Positions 23,233-33,211 of a stretch of 64,000 nt of DNA are shown piece by piece. The translations under genes and the position numbers were made by a program. Within the stretch, counting starts at the first letter, position 1. Each line of letters begins with the position of its first letter. The stretch covers positions 1,240,001-1,304,000 of the forward strand of contig JAHRHY010000015.1 of assembly GCA_019671135.1 (NCBI GenBank). The letters run 5' to 3'. The notes under the pieces were generated by a model. The model did not search any database and was not told the origin of the DNA. It saw only the letters and a program-made list of their open reading frames with translations. This DNA comes from Linnemannia hyalina (lineage: Eukaryota > Mortierellomycota > Mortierellomycetes > Mortierellales > Mortierellaceae).

Positions 23233-26200
23233 CTACATCTGTCGACACTGCTTCTCCTCTTCATCCTCCTCGCCCTCCGACGAAGACGATGACACCTCAT
23301 CCTCTCCTTCCTTCTCCGAGTCAACCTCGTCAGATGAAGACGACCTCTCTGACTCACTATCCTTGGTAATCATAATCCTGGGTGTCCTAATCCTTTGAAC
23401 AACAGGCGCTCGTTTTTGTTGTTCGCGCCTTTCAGACGTAGATATAGACTCGTCTGAAGCATCGTCGTCGGCAGATGACAGCGACTCGTCTGCCTCATCT
23501 CCCTCAAAGAACGGAGTATGAGTAGGGTCACTGCTGACGGCACCGCGCTGGACCAACAACTTTTGCTGAATCGGGCACAGACCAACTGCATCCTTGAAGA
23601 CCAGGTCTGAAGCGCAGAGCATTCGAAGATTAGACCCCCACAGCAACTTGACCACAACACCTCCATCTCCTTCAACATCGCTCGACACTCTCCAGGCGCG
23701 GATAGAGCCATCCTTACACGCCGTGACAAACTCCATTGCGATCACAGGGTTCCAAACAACATCATGGACGGCTCCAAAGAATCCGCCAAGGACAGAGACA
23801 CAAGACCAGTGCTCTTTCTCGCCAAAAGGCTGCTGCTGATGCCAGAGTCGCGCCATCTTGTCCTCACTACCGGAAACGAGCCATTGACCGCAAGGCGAAT
23901 AAGAGAGGCTGATGGTGATCGCGCTATGTCCTTGCAGTTTGATCCTGGGCGTCTTTGACTGGAGATCCCAAAGGTAGATTGAAGAGTCGGAGCCTAGGGC
24001 GAGTTGCTGGCCGTTCGGCGAAAATGTTGCCACCAACACGCGTCCTCGGATCAGCCTCCTGGACTTCAAAAGCTCCCTGGACTGGGTATCAAAGACCCAG
24101 ACAGTGCCGTTCCAAGAACCGATCGCAAGCAAGAGTCCAGTCCGTGAAAAGGCGACACTGCCAATGGTGTTGTTGACGGCTCGTTTAACATCAAGAAGAA
24201 CATGGAACTGCTCAGGGTCCTGGATATCCCACAACCGCACAATGTTCTCCCAATCCGAAAACGCCAGCCACTGACAGCAAGGCGAATAGGCTATGACATC
24301 CACTCTTTTCGCCCATCCCACCGTGATATCTCCACCGATGCCGCGATTGTACTTGCGAACGTCTCTGTCACGGGATCCATTCGTGAACTGGTTGCCGTCC
24401 GGTGGGAACTCTTTGGTCCCGATCGACAAAACATCTGGGAACTCTACCGATACTGACCCACCAACGCCAGTCATAGGATCCCACTGCCGGACGATGCGAC
24501 CGCCGTGAGAGAGAAGGGCTTGACCATCGAGAGAGTAGCCCATCTTTAAGACATGGCTGATCTGACCTTGGACCTCAACACTCGACAGACAAGACCTTAC
24601 GTCCCACAACCGCACCTTCTTATCAACACCTCCTGAAGCGAGCTGAGAGCCATCTGGTGAAAAGACAACATCGAACACGTCTTTCTTGTGGGCAGTCAGG
24701 ATAGACATGAGAATGCCAGTCGATGCGTCCCACAGGCGTACCGTTTGGTCCTCGCTGGAAGAAGCGATCCACTGGCCGTCTGGAGAAAATGCAATGCTGG
24801 TAACGGCACCGGTGTGACCACGCAAGAGAGGACCCAGCTCCTTGGTGGCAGTACTCCAAAGCTGCAAAGCACCAGCCTTATGGCCAGAAGCGACCCATCG
24901 ACCATCTGAAGAATATGCGACGCTGTGGACCTCATCGAACGAAGGACTCAAAACAACGCCTGCCTTGCCTGTCTCCGGGTCCCAGAACCTAATCGTTTCG
25001 TCCAAGCTGACCGACACCAACTCTCGTCCGTCCGGCGAAAACTTGACACAAGTGACGCTCCAAGTATGTCCCACCAAGACAAAAAGACACTCGCCCGTTT
25101 GAGCATCCCACAATCGCACTGTCTTGTCCTGACTGGCCGAGACGATGCGCATGCCGCAGGGTGAAAACATCATCGAGTTCAAGTTGTGCATGTGCGCAAT
25201 CATCACCAACACCCCCTTTCCACTGGCGCAATCCCACACTCCCACTGTGTATCCATTTGAGGACACCCAGCGTTTGTTGTCGGGTGAGAACTGAATGTCG
25301 CGGACCTTTCCATCCCCCTGAATGTAATGGACTCTTGTCCAAGTCGTCGTGTCGTATATTGCAATGCTTCCATCCCAGAGAGCAGCTCCAAACAACTTCC
25401 CGTCAGGCGAGTAGGCACAAGCTTCGACAAAGCTTCCCTCCGAAAAATACGGCAGCTCTCCAAACTGGGCACTCTCCAATTGCGCATCGCTCAGATCCAC
25501 CTGCCGCAACCAGCTCCTCGAAAAGTTTACCCCACTCAGGTCGGCTCCTTGGAACTGGACCGAATCGAACTGGCCATCAGAGAGATCAGCTCCATGGATC
25601 TTGACACCTCGGAGGTCAGCACCGTGGAAGGTCACGCCGGCCTTGACCAAGATTGTGATGGCGTTAGTTGCCGCGACGGCTGCACTGGAATCGGTCTTGG
25701 ACTGCTCGATGACATCCCGCAGCTGCTGCTCAAAATCCGGGTGCACCTTGACTCGGTCACACAGGAACTGGATGATGGACGGCTCATTGAGCAAGTTCCT
25801 CTCAAACAAAGGACTATCAGCACCAAGCACTCGGAAGGCAAAAGTCTCCATATCCTCCTGTGGATCAAAGCTGGTGCCAATCCAAGCTGGGGTGTAGATG
25901 ACGCAAGAGAAACAATACTCCAGAATAGATCGATGGAAAAAGCGGTGCTGGTTGCCGGCGCGCGTCAATGGGCAGGACTCGCGGAGCAGTTTGATCTGGG
26001 GATCAGTACCAAAGAAATCCGCTTTCCATGTGTACTTATCGCGCAAATGCACATACTGGATCACCGGGTTTCCGTCTTGCTCCTCAAAGACCGCATCGGC
26101 CAGTCGTCGCAGGTAATCGATCCCGCATCGAGTGAAACCGCTGTTAACCAAAGCTCCAAATGCCTCCAGCTCCTCCGGTGTCAGAGTGTTGGTCTCCAGA

Positions 26201-29010
26201 CGATGCTTGCTGATATCCAGCCACTGGTCAACAAACATGTCGTACAGTACGGCACGAGTGATGCGGATGCTCGCCAAATCCTTGTGCGACGCGGCCAGAC
26301 CAGGCAGAGCCTTGAGGGTGAGTGTGAGAAGGAATGGGTTCTTGGCGAGATCCATGAGGTTGGGGATGTTCGTCAACTTGTCCGTGTATTCCTGGACCGA
26401 CCAGACAGGCTTGTTCTGGAATAAAAGCGCCGACGCGGGATCTTCCACATACTTTTCGAGGTAGTTCTTGATTTGGTCCTTGGAGAAGGGTGCGATAACT
26501 GCCTCTTGAAAGAGATCTTGCGAGCCGGAAGGGTACCGATCATCGGACTGCGGGTTGAAACGATCAAAGTATGTGGGCCCGAGGAACTGGGTTCGGCAGC
26601 TGACAATCATCTTGGTGTCCCACTGTCGTGGTCGGTTCAACGAGTTCTTCCGGTGCAAGTTGACCAACTGCTGGCTCTCGTCGTACCCGTCGCAGATGAT
26701 GATGAAATGGTGGTAGAGTTTGAGTTCCTGGATCTGCTCATCGCTAAAGTTGTGAAACTTGAGCTGCTTGGCGATCATGTCCTGGTCCGGTCGGTCGATG
26801 TCGGGTAGGTTGATATAAAGAGGGATGGAATCGCCTTGCTTATAGTCGGTCCAGAGTCGATGTTCGAGATGGCGGTTGAATGCCGACTTTCCTGCACCAG
26901 AGTCGCCTAGCACCAACATCACCTGACGCTTACTGCTCAGGAACTCTAGCACCTTCTCCAGCAGAGGAAAGACATCGTCATCCTTGGCCTTCAGACCGGG
27001 CTTGGCCATAGGTGAGATGTAGATACCTCCTTTGCACTCGTTGAGTCGCTGTTGCCTCAGTCGGTGCAGATCGAACTTAACATCGGGAATATCCAGGACA
27101 TGGGTGAGTACTGGCGAAGACGATGGGAGTAGAAGGCGGTTCCTCAGCGGGTAGGTCAGTCTCGCGGCCGTGCCTTGTTTGTGTAGCATGCCCTTGAGCA
27201 ACATGTGTGCGCTGGTACTGACGGCGTGCTCGTCGACATTTCCGAGTTGGTAGGTGATGTTGAGCATCCACGCCTGAACGCTCTTGTCCTGACCCCACTC
27301 TGAATCGTTCCTGTTCAGCTCCTCGAGAAGTTCGACAGCTTGCAGGCGAGCAGGGGTCTCCCATATGGCATCGGACGCAATCTCACCCAAGAGCTGGCAG
27401 ATACCCCATTGAAAGAGGGGATCTTGGCGACAAGGTGCCTCACAGATAAGTTGGTTGAGATCCTTTAGCTGGCCAGCTCGAGCAAGCGCGTTGGCAGCAA
27501 GGATGGCAGCATACCAAGGCTTCTTCTGCTCTGAATCAAAACCTTGCCTCAGGCTCTCAAAAACTTTTCGACCACTCTCCATCAACGAGCACGGACCGTC
27601 AGCGGCGCTGACAATCGTCGCCTGTAACTTGTCGAGTCCCAGGAGAACGGCGTCCAGATCCAACTTCAGAACATCCGTGACCTTGACCAATCTACCTACA
27701 ACCCCTGTGGAGTGTCGAAAAAGGGCCTGCAGAGGCGTTTCGTCATCGTAGACATACTGCAGCGCTTGAAAAGCATAGCATGCCTGGTACATCAAGAAAG
27801 GATCCGAGCTCCCCCTCAATCCCAACAAGATTCCTGACAGAGGTTCATGCTCCATAACTCGGTCCAGATCCTCAACATTGTGTTCCGCCATAACATCCAG
27901 AAGCTTTGAGACAGCTAGCGTGATATAAAAAGCGTGCTCCAAAGACTGCTGGTGAGTGTCTTGCAGTCGAAATCTGAGGATGCGAAGGATCTTTACCAAG
28001 TCGTCAGGAAGCAGGGACTCGGCAGGGGCAAACTGAACCAACTGAACAAGACCTTGGAGCAGGTCGACATCAAGAAGGACACACTGTACGAAAGCTGTGA
28101 TGGTAGCCTCTAATAGATCTCGAAAGGTCTCCCTGTCCAGGACAGGGCCAAGGAGAACCAATTCAGCAACCTTGACAGAGTCCTTGAGAGCGTCTTTGGA
28201 AAACTCTTCCACCATGCTTGCCCCTAGCGATCGCATTTGGTTCTGCTCGGTCGGATCTTGCCTGATTGCGTTGACCCAATCGCGCTGAGCGGCGGTGTCT
28301 GTTGACGTGACATACGAGCAAATGGCCTCGTGCGTGCTGGCAGTGTCGCTCTCTGCACGAAGCAAGCCAATGCACAAGGCGAGTTGAGGAGTAGAGTTAA
28401 CACGGGCATAGAGCTTGGGAAGTGAGATTCGGAAGGCGGGTGCGCTGACGTTGTGTGAAAAGACATCCGTGCGAGGTTTGGTCGACAAAGCTGGGGGCTG
28501 AACATTGGGATCCCAGTCCTTAATGACGGTGCTGGCGACTGCACGTTCGATCCCGATCGTCTTATTAGTACCGACACTGGGAAATGGAATATCACTGTTA
28601 TGGGTGCTGTCGGTCGAGTGGCGGCGGATGTGTGCCTTAGGGCTTTCTCTCTGCGGCTTGCCTTTGGGTTCCGGTATGAGTGACCGAATCAGATTGGGAA
28701 TAAAATCTCGCTTCCGATTGCGTGGAGAAGGAATCGACTTGTCCTCGGCGTCATGTTCAGGGGCGCTTGATTGACCTTGGTTGCCGAGTGAAGCGATGTT
28801 GCCCTGTTCGATATAGATCGCCGCGAGTCCATGACCAACAGATCGACTCTTTAACGTTCTAGTGGGTTTGACTGCTGCCTTTGCTGCTCGCCCAATGCTG
28901 GAGAACGGACTGTTGGAGGCCGATTGAGTTGTTCTTGGGTGAGAGGTCTTGGTCGCCTGAGTAAGTTGGGGTGGGGTCCCAGGTGGGGTTGTTTGCGAGT
29001 CCTTGGTCAT
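23233..29010 (-). CDS. NACHT-pentapeptide-WD40 STAND protein, copy 1 (NLR-like), 1925 aa
   Basis: A single uninterrupted exon, with its ATG in a good context (ccaccATGa). Layout: 1-190 disordered, Pro/Ser/Thr-rich with a basic patch (NRKRDFIPNLIRS, ~98-110); ~195-640 alpha-helical region of unknown family (VLLGPVLDRETFRDLL, EAPCRQDPLFQWGICQLLGEI); NACHT NTPase ~660-1040 with Walker A LGDSGAGKSA (~701-710), Walker B IIICDGYDESQ (~770-780), sensor-like VSCRTQFL (~804) and winged-helix-like FFHRSILEY (~1024-1032). A pentapeptide stretch follows at ~1127-1185 (GADLRGVKIHGADLSDGQF, GADLSGVNFSRSWLR), then about a dozen WD40 blades from ~1195 to ~1770 (VRLWDAQTGECLFVLVGH). The acidic Ser/Glu tail has a basic island (TPRIMITKD). 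STAND NTPases act as ligand-triggered oligomerising switches; in fungi related proteins control heterokaryon incompatibility. The ligand and output here are unknown. Its closest relative in the window is copy 2. Confidence 0.95.
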   Translation of the reverse strand: MTKDSQTTPPGTPPQLTQATKTSHPRTTQSASNSPFSSIGRAAKAAVKPTRTLKSRSVGHGLAAIYIEQGNIASLGNQGQSSAPEHDAEDKSIPSPRNRKRDFIPNLIRSLIPEPKGKPQRESPKAHIRRHSTDSTHNSDIPFPSVGTNKTIGIERAVASTVIKDWDPNVQPPALSTKPRTDVFSHNVSAPAFRISLPKLYARVNSTPQLALCIGLLRAESDTASTHEAICSYVTSTDTAAQRDWVNAIRQDPTEQNQMRSLGASMVEEFSKDALKDSVKVAELVLLGPVLDRETFRDLLEATITAFVQCVLLDVDLLQGLVQLVQFAPAESLLPDDLVKILRILRFRLQDTHQQSLEHAFYITLAVSKLLDVMAEHNVEDLDRVMEHEPLSGILLGLRGSSDPFLMYQACYAFQALQYVYDDETPLQALFRHSTGVVGRLVKVTDVLKLDLDAVLLGLDKLQATIVSAADGPCSLMESGRKVFESLRQGFDSEQKKPWYAAILAANALARAGQLKDLNQLICEAPCRQDPLFQWGICQLLGEIASDAIWETPARLQAVELLEELNRNDSEWGQDKSVQAWMLNITYQLGNVDEHAVSTSAHMLLKGMLHKQGTAARLTYPLRNRLLLPSSSPVLTHVLDIPDVKFDLHRLRQQRLNECKGGIYISPMAKPGLKAKDDDVFPLLEKVLEFLSSKRQVMLVLGDSGAGKSAFNRHLEHRLWTDYKQGDSIPLYINLPDIDRPDQDMIAKQLKFHNFSDEQIQELKLYHHFIIICDGYDESQQLVNLHRKNSLNRPRQWDTKMIVSCRTQFLGPTYFDRFNPQSDDRYPSGSQDLFQEAVIAPFSKDQIKNYLEKYVEDPASALLFQNKPVWSVQEYTDKLTNIPNLMDLAKNPFLLTLTLKALPGLAASHKDLASIRITRAVLYDMFVDQWLDISKHRLETNTLTPEELEAFGALVNSGFTRCGIDYLRRLADAVFEEQDGNPVIQYVHLRDKYTWKADFFGTDPQIKLLRESCPLTRAGNQHRFFHRSILEYCFSCVIYTPAWIGTSFDPQEDMETFAFRVLGADSPLFERNLLNEPSIIQFLCDRVKVHPDFEQQLRDVIEQSKTDSSAAVAATNAITILVKAGVTFHGADLRGVKIHGADLSDGQFDSVQFQGADLSGVNFSRSWLRQVDLSDAQLESAQFGELPYFSEGSFVEACAYSPDGKLFGAALWDGSIAIYDTTTWTRVHYIQGDGKVRDIQFSPDNKRWVSSNGYTVGVWDCASGKGVLVMIAHMHNLNSMMFSPCGMRIVSASQDKTVRLWDAQTGECLFVLVGHTWSVTCVKFSPDGRELVSVSLDETIRFWDPETGKAGVVLSPSFDEVHSVAYSSDGRWVASGHKAGALQLWSTATKELGPLLRGHTGAVTSIAFSPDGQWIASSSEDQTVRLWDASTGILMSILTAHKKDVFDVVFSPDGSQLASGGVDKKVRLWDVRSCLSSVEVQGQISHVLKMGYSLDGQALLSHGGRIVRQWDPMTGVGGSVSVEFPDVLSIGTKEFPPDGNQFTNGSRDRDVRKYNRGIGGDITVGWAKRVDVIAYSPCCQWLAFSDWENIVRLWDIQDPEQFHVLLDVKRAVNNTIGSVAFSRTGLLLAIGSWNGTVWVFDTQSRELLKSRRLIRGRVLVATFSPNGQQLALGSDSSIYLWDLQSKTPRIKLQGHSAITISLSYSPCGQWLVSGSEDKMARLWHQQQPFGEKEHWSCVSVLGGFFGAVHDVVWNPVIAMEFVTACKDGSIRAWRVSSDVEGDGGVVVKLLWGSNLRMLCASDLVFKDAVGLCPIQQKLLVQRGAVSSDPTHTPFFEGDEADESLSSADDDASDESISTSERREQQKRAPVVQRIRTPRIMITKDSESERSSSSDEVDSEKEGEDEVSSSSSEGEEDEEEKQCRQM

Positions 29011-30896
29011 GGTGGACTCCTCTTCTGTTTTAGCAAAGTTTTAGTTATTAAAAAATATATATGTTAAGACGTGTCACCTCGCACAACAAAAATAAATCAT
29101 GGTGGGTACCCTTGTCCCATCTTCTTACTTCTCAACGAGAAACGGATGATTGGCGATAGTAGCCGCGGAATGGCTGGGATGCCTTATGAAAACAAAAAGA
29201 GAGAGGAAGGTTCCTGTCACAGAGAAGGAGGGAGAAGGCATGGTCAGCCTATGTTTGTGCAGGAGTGGATAAGGGATACTTCCCGCAAGAATCGCATGTC
29301 TGTGCTTTACCTTGGCAAGGAGCAGGGCGAAAATAATTATGCTTCACTTGAACTTGTTCGGGAAGAATCCATATGCATACATACATGCATGCATGCAAGT
29401 ATAGGGTTAGCATATCTGTATGCAAAAAAAAGGAGACAAAGCAGCACTCTCCAATGCGAATCAAAGTCAAACTTACTTTGTGTCAGCAGGAAAAAGAGGA
29501 AATAATCCTTTGCTTTCTTGCAAGAGTAGATAGAAGTGGCGAGAGCAGCTATAAAGGAGCTGAAGCATGGATAGCTTTTAGTCTCTGCGATGGTGCCAAT
29601 TGGTCTCAATCTCATGTTAGCAGACGTAACTTCAAAACACTCATACCTTTCCGTTGCTCGGTGAGTTGGGTCTGGAGCAAAGGCGAAGCCAGGGAGCCGT
29701 GAGTGAGATGATTGTCGTGGGTCGCACAGGTATGTGCTGAAGTATCTTGGGCGGGTTGGAGTGCGAGGGAGGTGGAAAACTGGCCGTTAGGGCTCAAACG
29801 CGAACACGAAAGAGAAATCTTGTGTTCCTGTGAGCGCCAGGTGGAAAAGTGAAAAAGGGGCGACTCGATGAATAGCGTCAACGAAAACGTGGAATGAGTC
29901 CGAGAGATTGAGATAGCTGTGATGGAAGAAAAAGAGTGACGATGAGTAGCAGAATGGAATGAGCTGTGAAGGGAGTCAATATCGGTGTAGAAAGAGAGAA
30001 AAGAAGAGGAGGAAAGAAGAAAAGGAAAAGGAAAAAAGAGAAAAGAAAGAGAGAGAGGGAGAAATGTCGATGGTGTGTGTGTGAGTTATGCACAATTTTT
30101 CGCTGTGGCGCCCTTTTTCCTCTTCCCCTAAAAGAGTCCCTTGATTGTCAGAGGGGTTCGACAACATTTTCATTTATGAAGGTTTGGCTCTGAACCTATC
30201 TTAACCATCGTATTGTTCAGCCAGTCCATCTCGTTGACGTTAACGAATCGGCCCATCCTTTTTTTCTGGGATCCGACATCATCCCATCGCCCCATGCTCG
30301 GATGAGTTTGAGGCATAACAATTGATGAAGCGATTATCAAAGTTGAGTGCACTTAAAGTGGATAAGGACGTTCTTCTCGTTGTGGTTCCTCTTTTTTATG
30401 TGGACTGAATGGGTGACCTCCTTGGTGAATTTTTTGTAATATGGAGAGAAGACCCTATTCGCAGTAATTTCGCGTAAAAATCTGGAACTGATCAGTTCCA
30501 GAATCCATCGCCGGGCTACCCCGGTCCTTTACCTCATTCTGTCAAGGTTTTCTTCCTCTACAAAATTCTTCTAATCAGGTTGTGCTGATTGTTCTTCCTC
30601 TACCTCCTTTATCAAAGACGATTCAAAAGCAATCTCGATCCTGCCCCGCGACTCTATTTTCTTTCTCGAGGACAGAGTCCAGGGATCTGGACCCAGCCTT
30701 TCTTGCAGTCGCTCACAGAATCGTGTTGTCTCGTGAAGGAACGAAACACGCTTTTTTTTGGTGGCGCAAGTTTCACTTCCCAACCTCTCAGTTTTTTCTC
30801 TTAGATCACTACCGCCTCTTTCCCTTCCTCTCCATCCACACATCTTTCCTCTCCCTTCTTCACATCACCCTCCTCCACACCCCAAACCCATTCACA
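29011..30896. other. Intergenic between NACHT copy 1 and the phosphoesterase pseudogene
   Basis: Upstream region of NACHT copy 1 (minus) and leader of the plus-strand pseudogene. It contains a short ATGC repeat (29384-29398), a purine-rich block at 29995-30062 and a pyrimidine-rich block at 30820-30880 before the pseudogene start. Frames up to 144 codons occur but look non-coding. Nothing was recognised. Confidence 0.5.
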
Positions 30897-31401
30897 ATGC
30901 CACCTTCAGAACTAATCATCTACCTAGAACCATCCCTCCACTCCACCCTACACACCCAACTCTCCAACTACTTCACCGCCACCACCACCCACACACCCTT
31001 CGCAGGAAACGAAGCAACCCGCTACCCACCCCACACAACAATGGCCGGATTCTTTAACACCCCACACCACCAACGTCCCCACAATCCTCGAGCACATCGA
31101 TACCTGGCGTATCCACCTTCAAACCCTCACTTCAACCACTCTGGACCAACAACCACCCCCAAAGACAGTTATCAACGGCTACCACCGCCCAAAAACAATC
31201 CTCCTCTTCATTAGCATAACACCCTCCCCTTACCTTCTTGACCTCTTCCAAACCCTCTCCCAAGCATTCCCAGACCTGGGCCTCTGCCAAAAGCAAATCA
31301 ACCATCTCTCCCTCCGCTACTGGGACGACGTCCAACCAGCTTTCACCACTGTCCCTGACACCCTCGCCCTCCAGATACATCTTCTCCCATGTATCGCCTA
31401 G
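30897..31401 (+). pseudogene. Frameshifted 2H phosphoesterase-like gene, 3' end at the transposase remnant
   Basis: From ATG 30897 one frame reads MPPSELIIYLEPS, then NEATRYPPHTTMAGFF, which has the first H-x-T/S-x motif of the 2H (RNA ligase/cyclic phosphodiesterase) superfamily. Near 31060 the coding sense moves to another frame (VPTILEHIDTWRIHLQTL, LFISITPSPYLLDLFQTLSQ). That frame holds the second motif in INHLSLRYWDD and ends at TAG 31399-31401. Both catalytic histidine motifs are therefore present but in different frames, so one indel separates them. The frame ends four bases from the end of the opposing transposase remnant, so the true C-terminus may have been cut off. Substrate unknown; members hydrolyse 2',3'-cyclic phosphates or 2'-5' linkages in RNA. 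Confidence 0.68.
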
Positions 31402-31404
31402 CTG

Positions 31405-32700
31405 TTACAACATGTTGTGGAGTACACAGCACCATTCTACGAAATGACGCATATCCTGTATATTCCGAATCTGTTGTTTCATCTCTCGTAGAGATCCCCA
31501 CCGAGATTTGAGCACACCAATGCAATTCTCGTAACGGACTCGGGGCTTTGCAAGCCAAAAGTTAGAGTCCCTATTCTCTGGCAAATTTTGCTACAGGTGC
31601 CTTGTATGCTGGAATGCAAGTCATGGTTAGATGATAAGCCGAATCTGCCAGTAAATTATGGCTGAACGCCTCTAAGTCAGAACCCGTGCTAGAACGCGAC
31701 GATTACCGCCTTTTCCGATTTTTAGTTGAATACGAATAGATCCTCGGATCCTGAATCATACTACACTCCTCAGGTGAGAAGTGGTCGTGAAGGTCCTTGT
31801 ATACACCCATCCGCTCGAAAATCGAGGAGTCGGCCCATGATCCTGGGACAGCCGACATGTACCCCAATGATCCATTTATCCACATCGCAGATGACTTGCA
31901 TAGCAACAGAGTATCTAAAGATTGACAAGTCGACAAAACTATTAGTAAAAAAGCGACTGCTGCTTACCACCATGCTAGGCACTGATTAGTATTAAACAAA
32001 AGTACCTTTTGCTTTCTGTCTAAATATGTTTCTCCATCGATAGCTGGCTTTTGAGAAAGTGGAATAGTAGTTCCGTCGATAAATCCTATACAGCCCGGGA
32101 ACCCCTCACTGCGCATGACTTGACCAATCCCCTTCCTCCGCGCTTCATCTGGCCATGAGATCCAATCGCCTCTGACTGACATCCATACTCGTGTGATCCG
32201 CTTAGTGTAAAGGACAACTGTTCCAACTGCTTGACCAGTAAACGCCTGTTTACTCGTCACAGACGAGCCATTTCCACCACCCACCGAAACGAGCCAGAGC
32301 TACGACGATTTTCCAGGCTGGATGAACCCACAGGCATCTAGAGTTGTTCGAAAAGACAGGATGGTCCTCGAGGCGGCTAACAAGTGCGGCTAACTCCTGC
32401 CTTGTTGTCCTGAATATCGACCGAAATTCGTCGTTGGCGAGTGTTGGAAACTTTTCGACAAAAAAAGTGATCGTCTCGATGTCGCCTAGTTGTGGTCATG
32501 AATGAAGCGAGAAGTAGAAAAACGAGAGTGTATAGATGTATAAAATTCCTCAACTTCTTCACCGTCATCGTCGTCTTGGGCAAGAAATATTGCTGTTTCC
32601 AGGTCCCGAAAAAGCTGTCTACGCTCGGAAATGTAAGGTATGGTGAGGTCCAAAGGCGGAAAGGACACTGTGGGTATTTTTTTGGAAATGCGGACATGCA
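31405..32700 (-). pseudogene. Dead PIF/Harbinger transposase (DDE_Tnp_4) with intron remnant
   Basis: Reading the minus strand in changing frames gives, in order: RRQLFRDLETAIFLAQD and VEEFYTSIHSRFSTSRF (N-terminal part); KFPTLANDEFRSIFRTTRQE; WVHPAWKIVVALARFGG; GCIGFIDGTTIPLSQKP (first catalytic Asp); VICDVDKWINGSLGYMSAVP and GSWADSSIFERMGVYKDL; LLADSAYHLTMTCIPAYKAP (second Asp); WLAKPRVRYENCIGVLKSRW (Glu); and a final CVLHNML before TAA at 31407-31405. Frameshifts lie near 32285 and 31580. Between DRKQK (about 32008) and YSVAMQV (about 31924) is an apparent intron with GT and TTTAG ends. A 108-bp rRNA piece interrupts the sequence. No terminal inverted repeats were seen. All three acidic residues survive, but the gene is clearly inactive. 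Confidence 0.88.
31657..31764 (+). rRNA. Fragment of large-subunit (25S/28S) rRNA 3' region inserted in the transposase remnant
   Basis: The plus strand reads TATGGCTGAACGCCTCTAAG, then TCAGAACCCGTGCTAGAACG, and later TGAATACGAATAGATCC. This is the conserved block near the 3' end of eukaryotic LSU rRNA (yeast: AUUAUGGCUGAACGCCUCUA, GUCAGAAUCCAUGCUAGAAC, GGAUACGAAUAAG). It is not a functional gene. It sits exactly inside a tyrosine codon of the transposase: removing 31657-31764 restores a continuous Glu-Glu-Tyr-Leu-Leu reading across the junction. The piece is 108 bp, a multiple of three, so the downstream frame is unchanged apart from a stop inside the insert. Edges may move by one or two bases because of microhomology. 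Confidence 0.9.
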
Positions 32701-33211
32701 TTTCCTTACACACCTACCTCGAGGCTGACGTATTTTCGTACTACGGATTTTCAGCAAATGCGTACCCATTATGCATACACTTCAAAGTCCACGGAAGAAA
32801 ACAAAGGGGGAGGTACGAGTCCCTGTCACTCTGTCTGCTGCTTAGCATCTCACGGGCCCTGGGGCAAACTTGGGACAGCCAGTGGCGAAGACAAGACAAA
32901 GGTACTCGAGCATACGCGTCGACTCAAGGCGACATTGATCCGCTCATCAAATCAAAAACAAGAGAGTCTTAGATATTGTCATCATTCAGGTACATAGTAA
33001 AGATCTAATAACATTTGAATCACTTTAATTCCAACGTTTTGCTTTTCTAATTGACTCCGGGTCATGTTCTATCTATAAGACAATCTTTGGGTTGTGTTTT
33101 ATAAGAAACTCACCAATACTAATGGAAAAATGTCACATATGTGTTTTTATTTACTCTTTCCTGGATTTTCATTCTCCATCATAATCTTATCTCCTACTCC
33201 TCAACGTCCGA
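32701..33211. other. Intergenic between the transposase remnant and NACHT copy 2
   Basis: 3' flank of NACHT copy 2 and the region beyond the N-terminal end of the transposase remnant. I looked for a terminal inverted repeat matching the other transposon end and saw none. AT-rich towards 33100; nothing else was recognised. Confidence 0.45.

Noticed and set aside
25327..26424. 365-codon plus-strand open frame
   Set aside because: Lies wholly antisense to NACHT copy 1, which has clear domains; no domain in the antisense frame.
29071..29505. 144-codon plus-strand frame
   Set aside because: Composition follows local repeats (ATGC run, poly-A) and no motif is recognisable.
30571..30843. 90-codon minus-strand frame
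   Set aside because: Antisense to the pyrimidine-rich leader of the 2H phosphoesterase pseudogene; charged low-complexity only.
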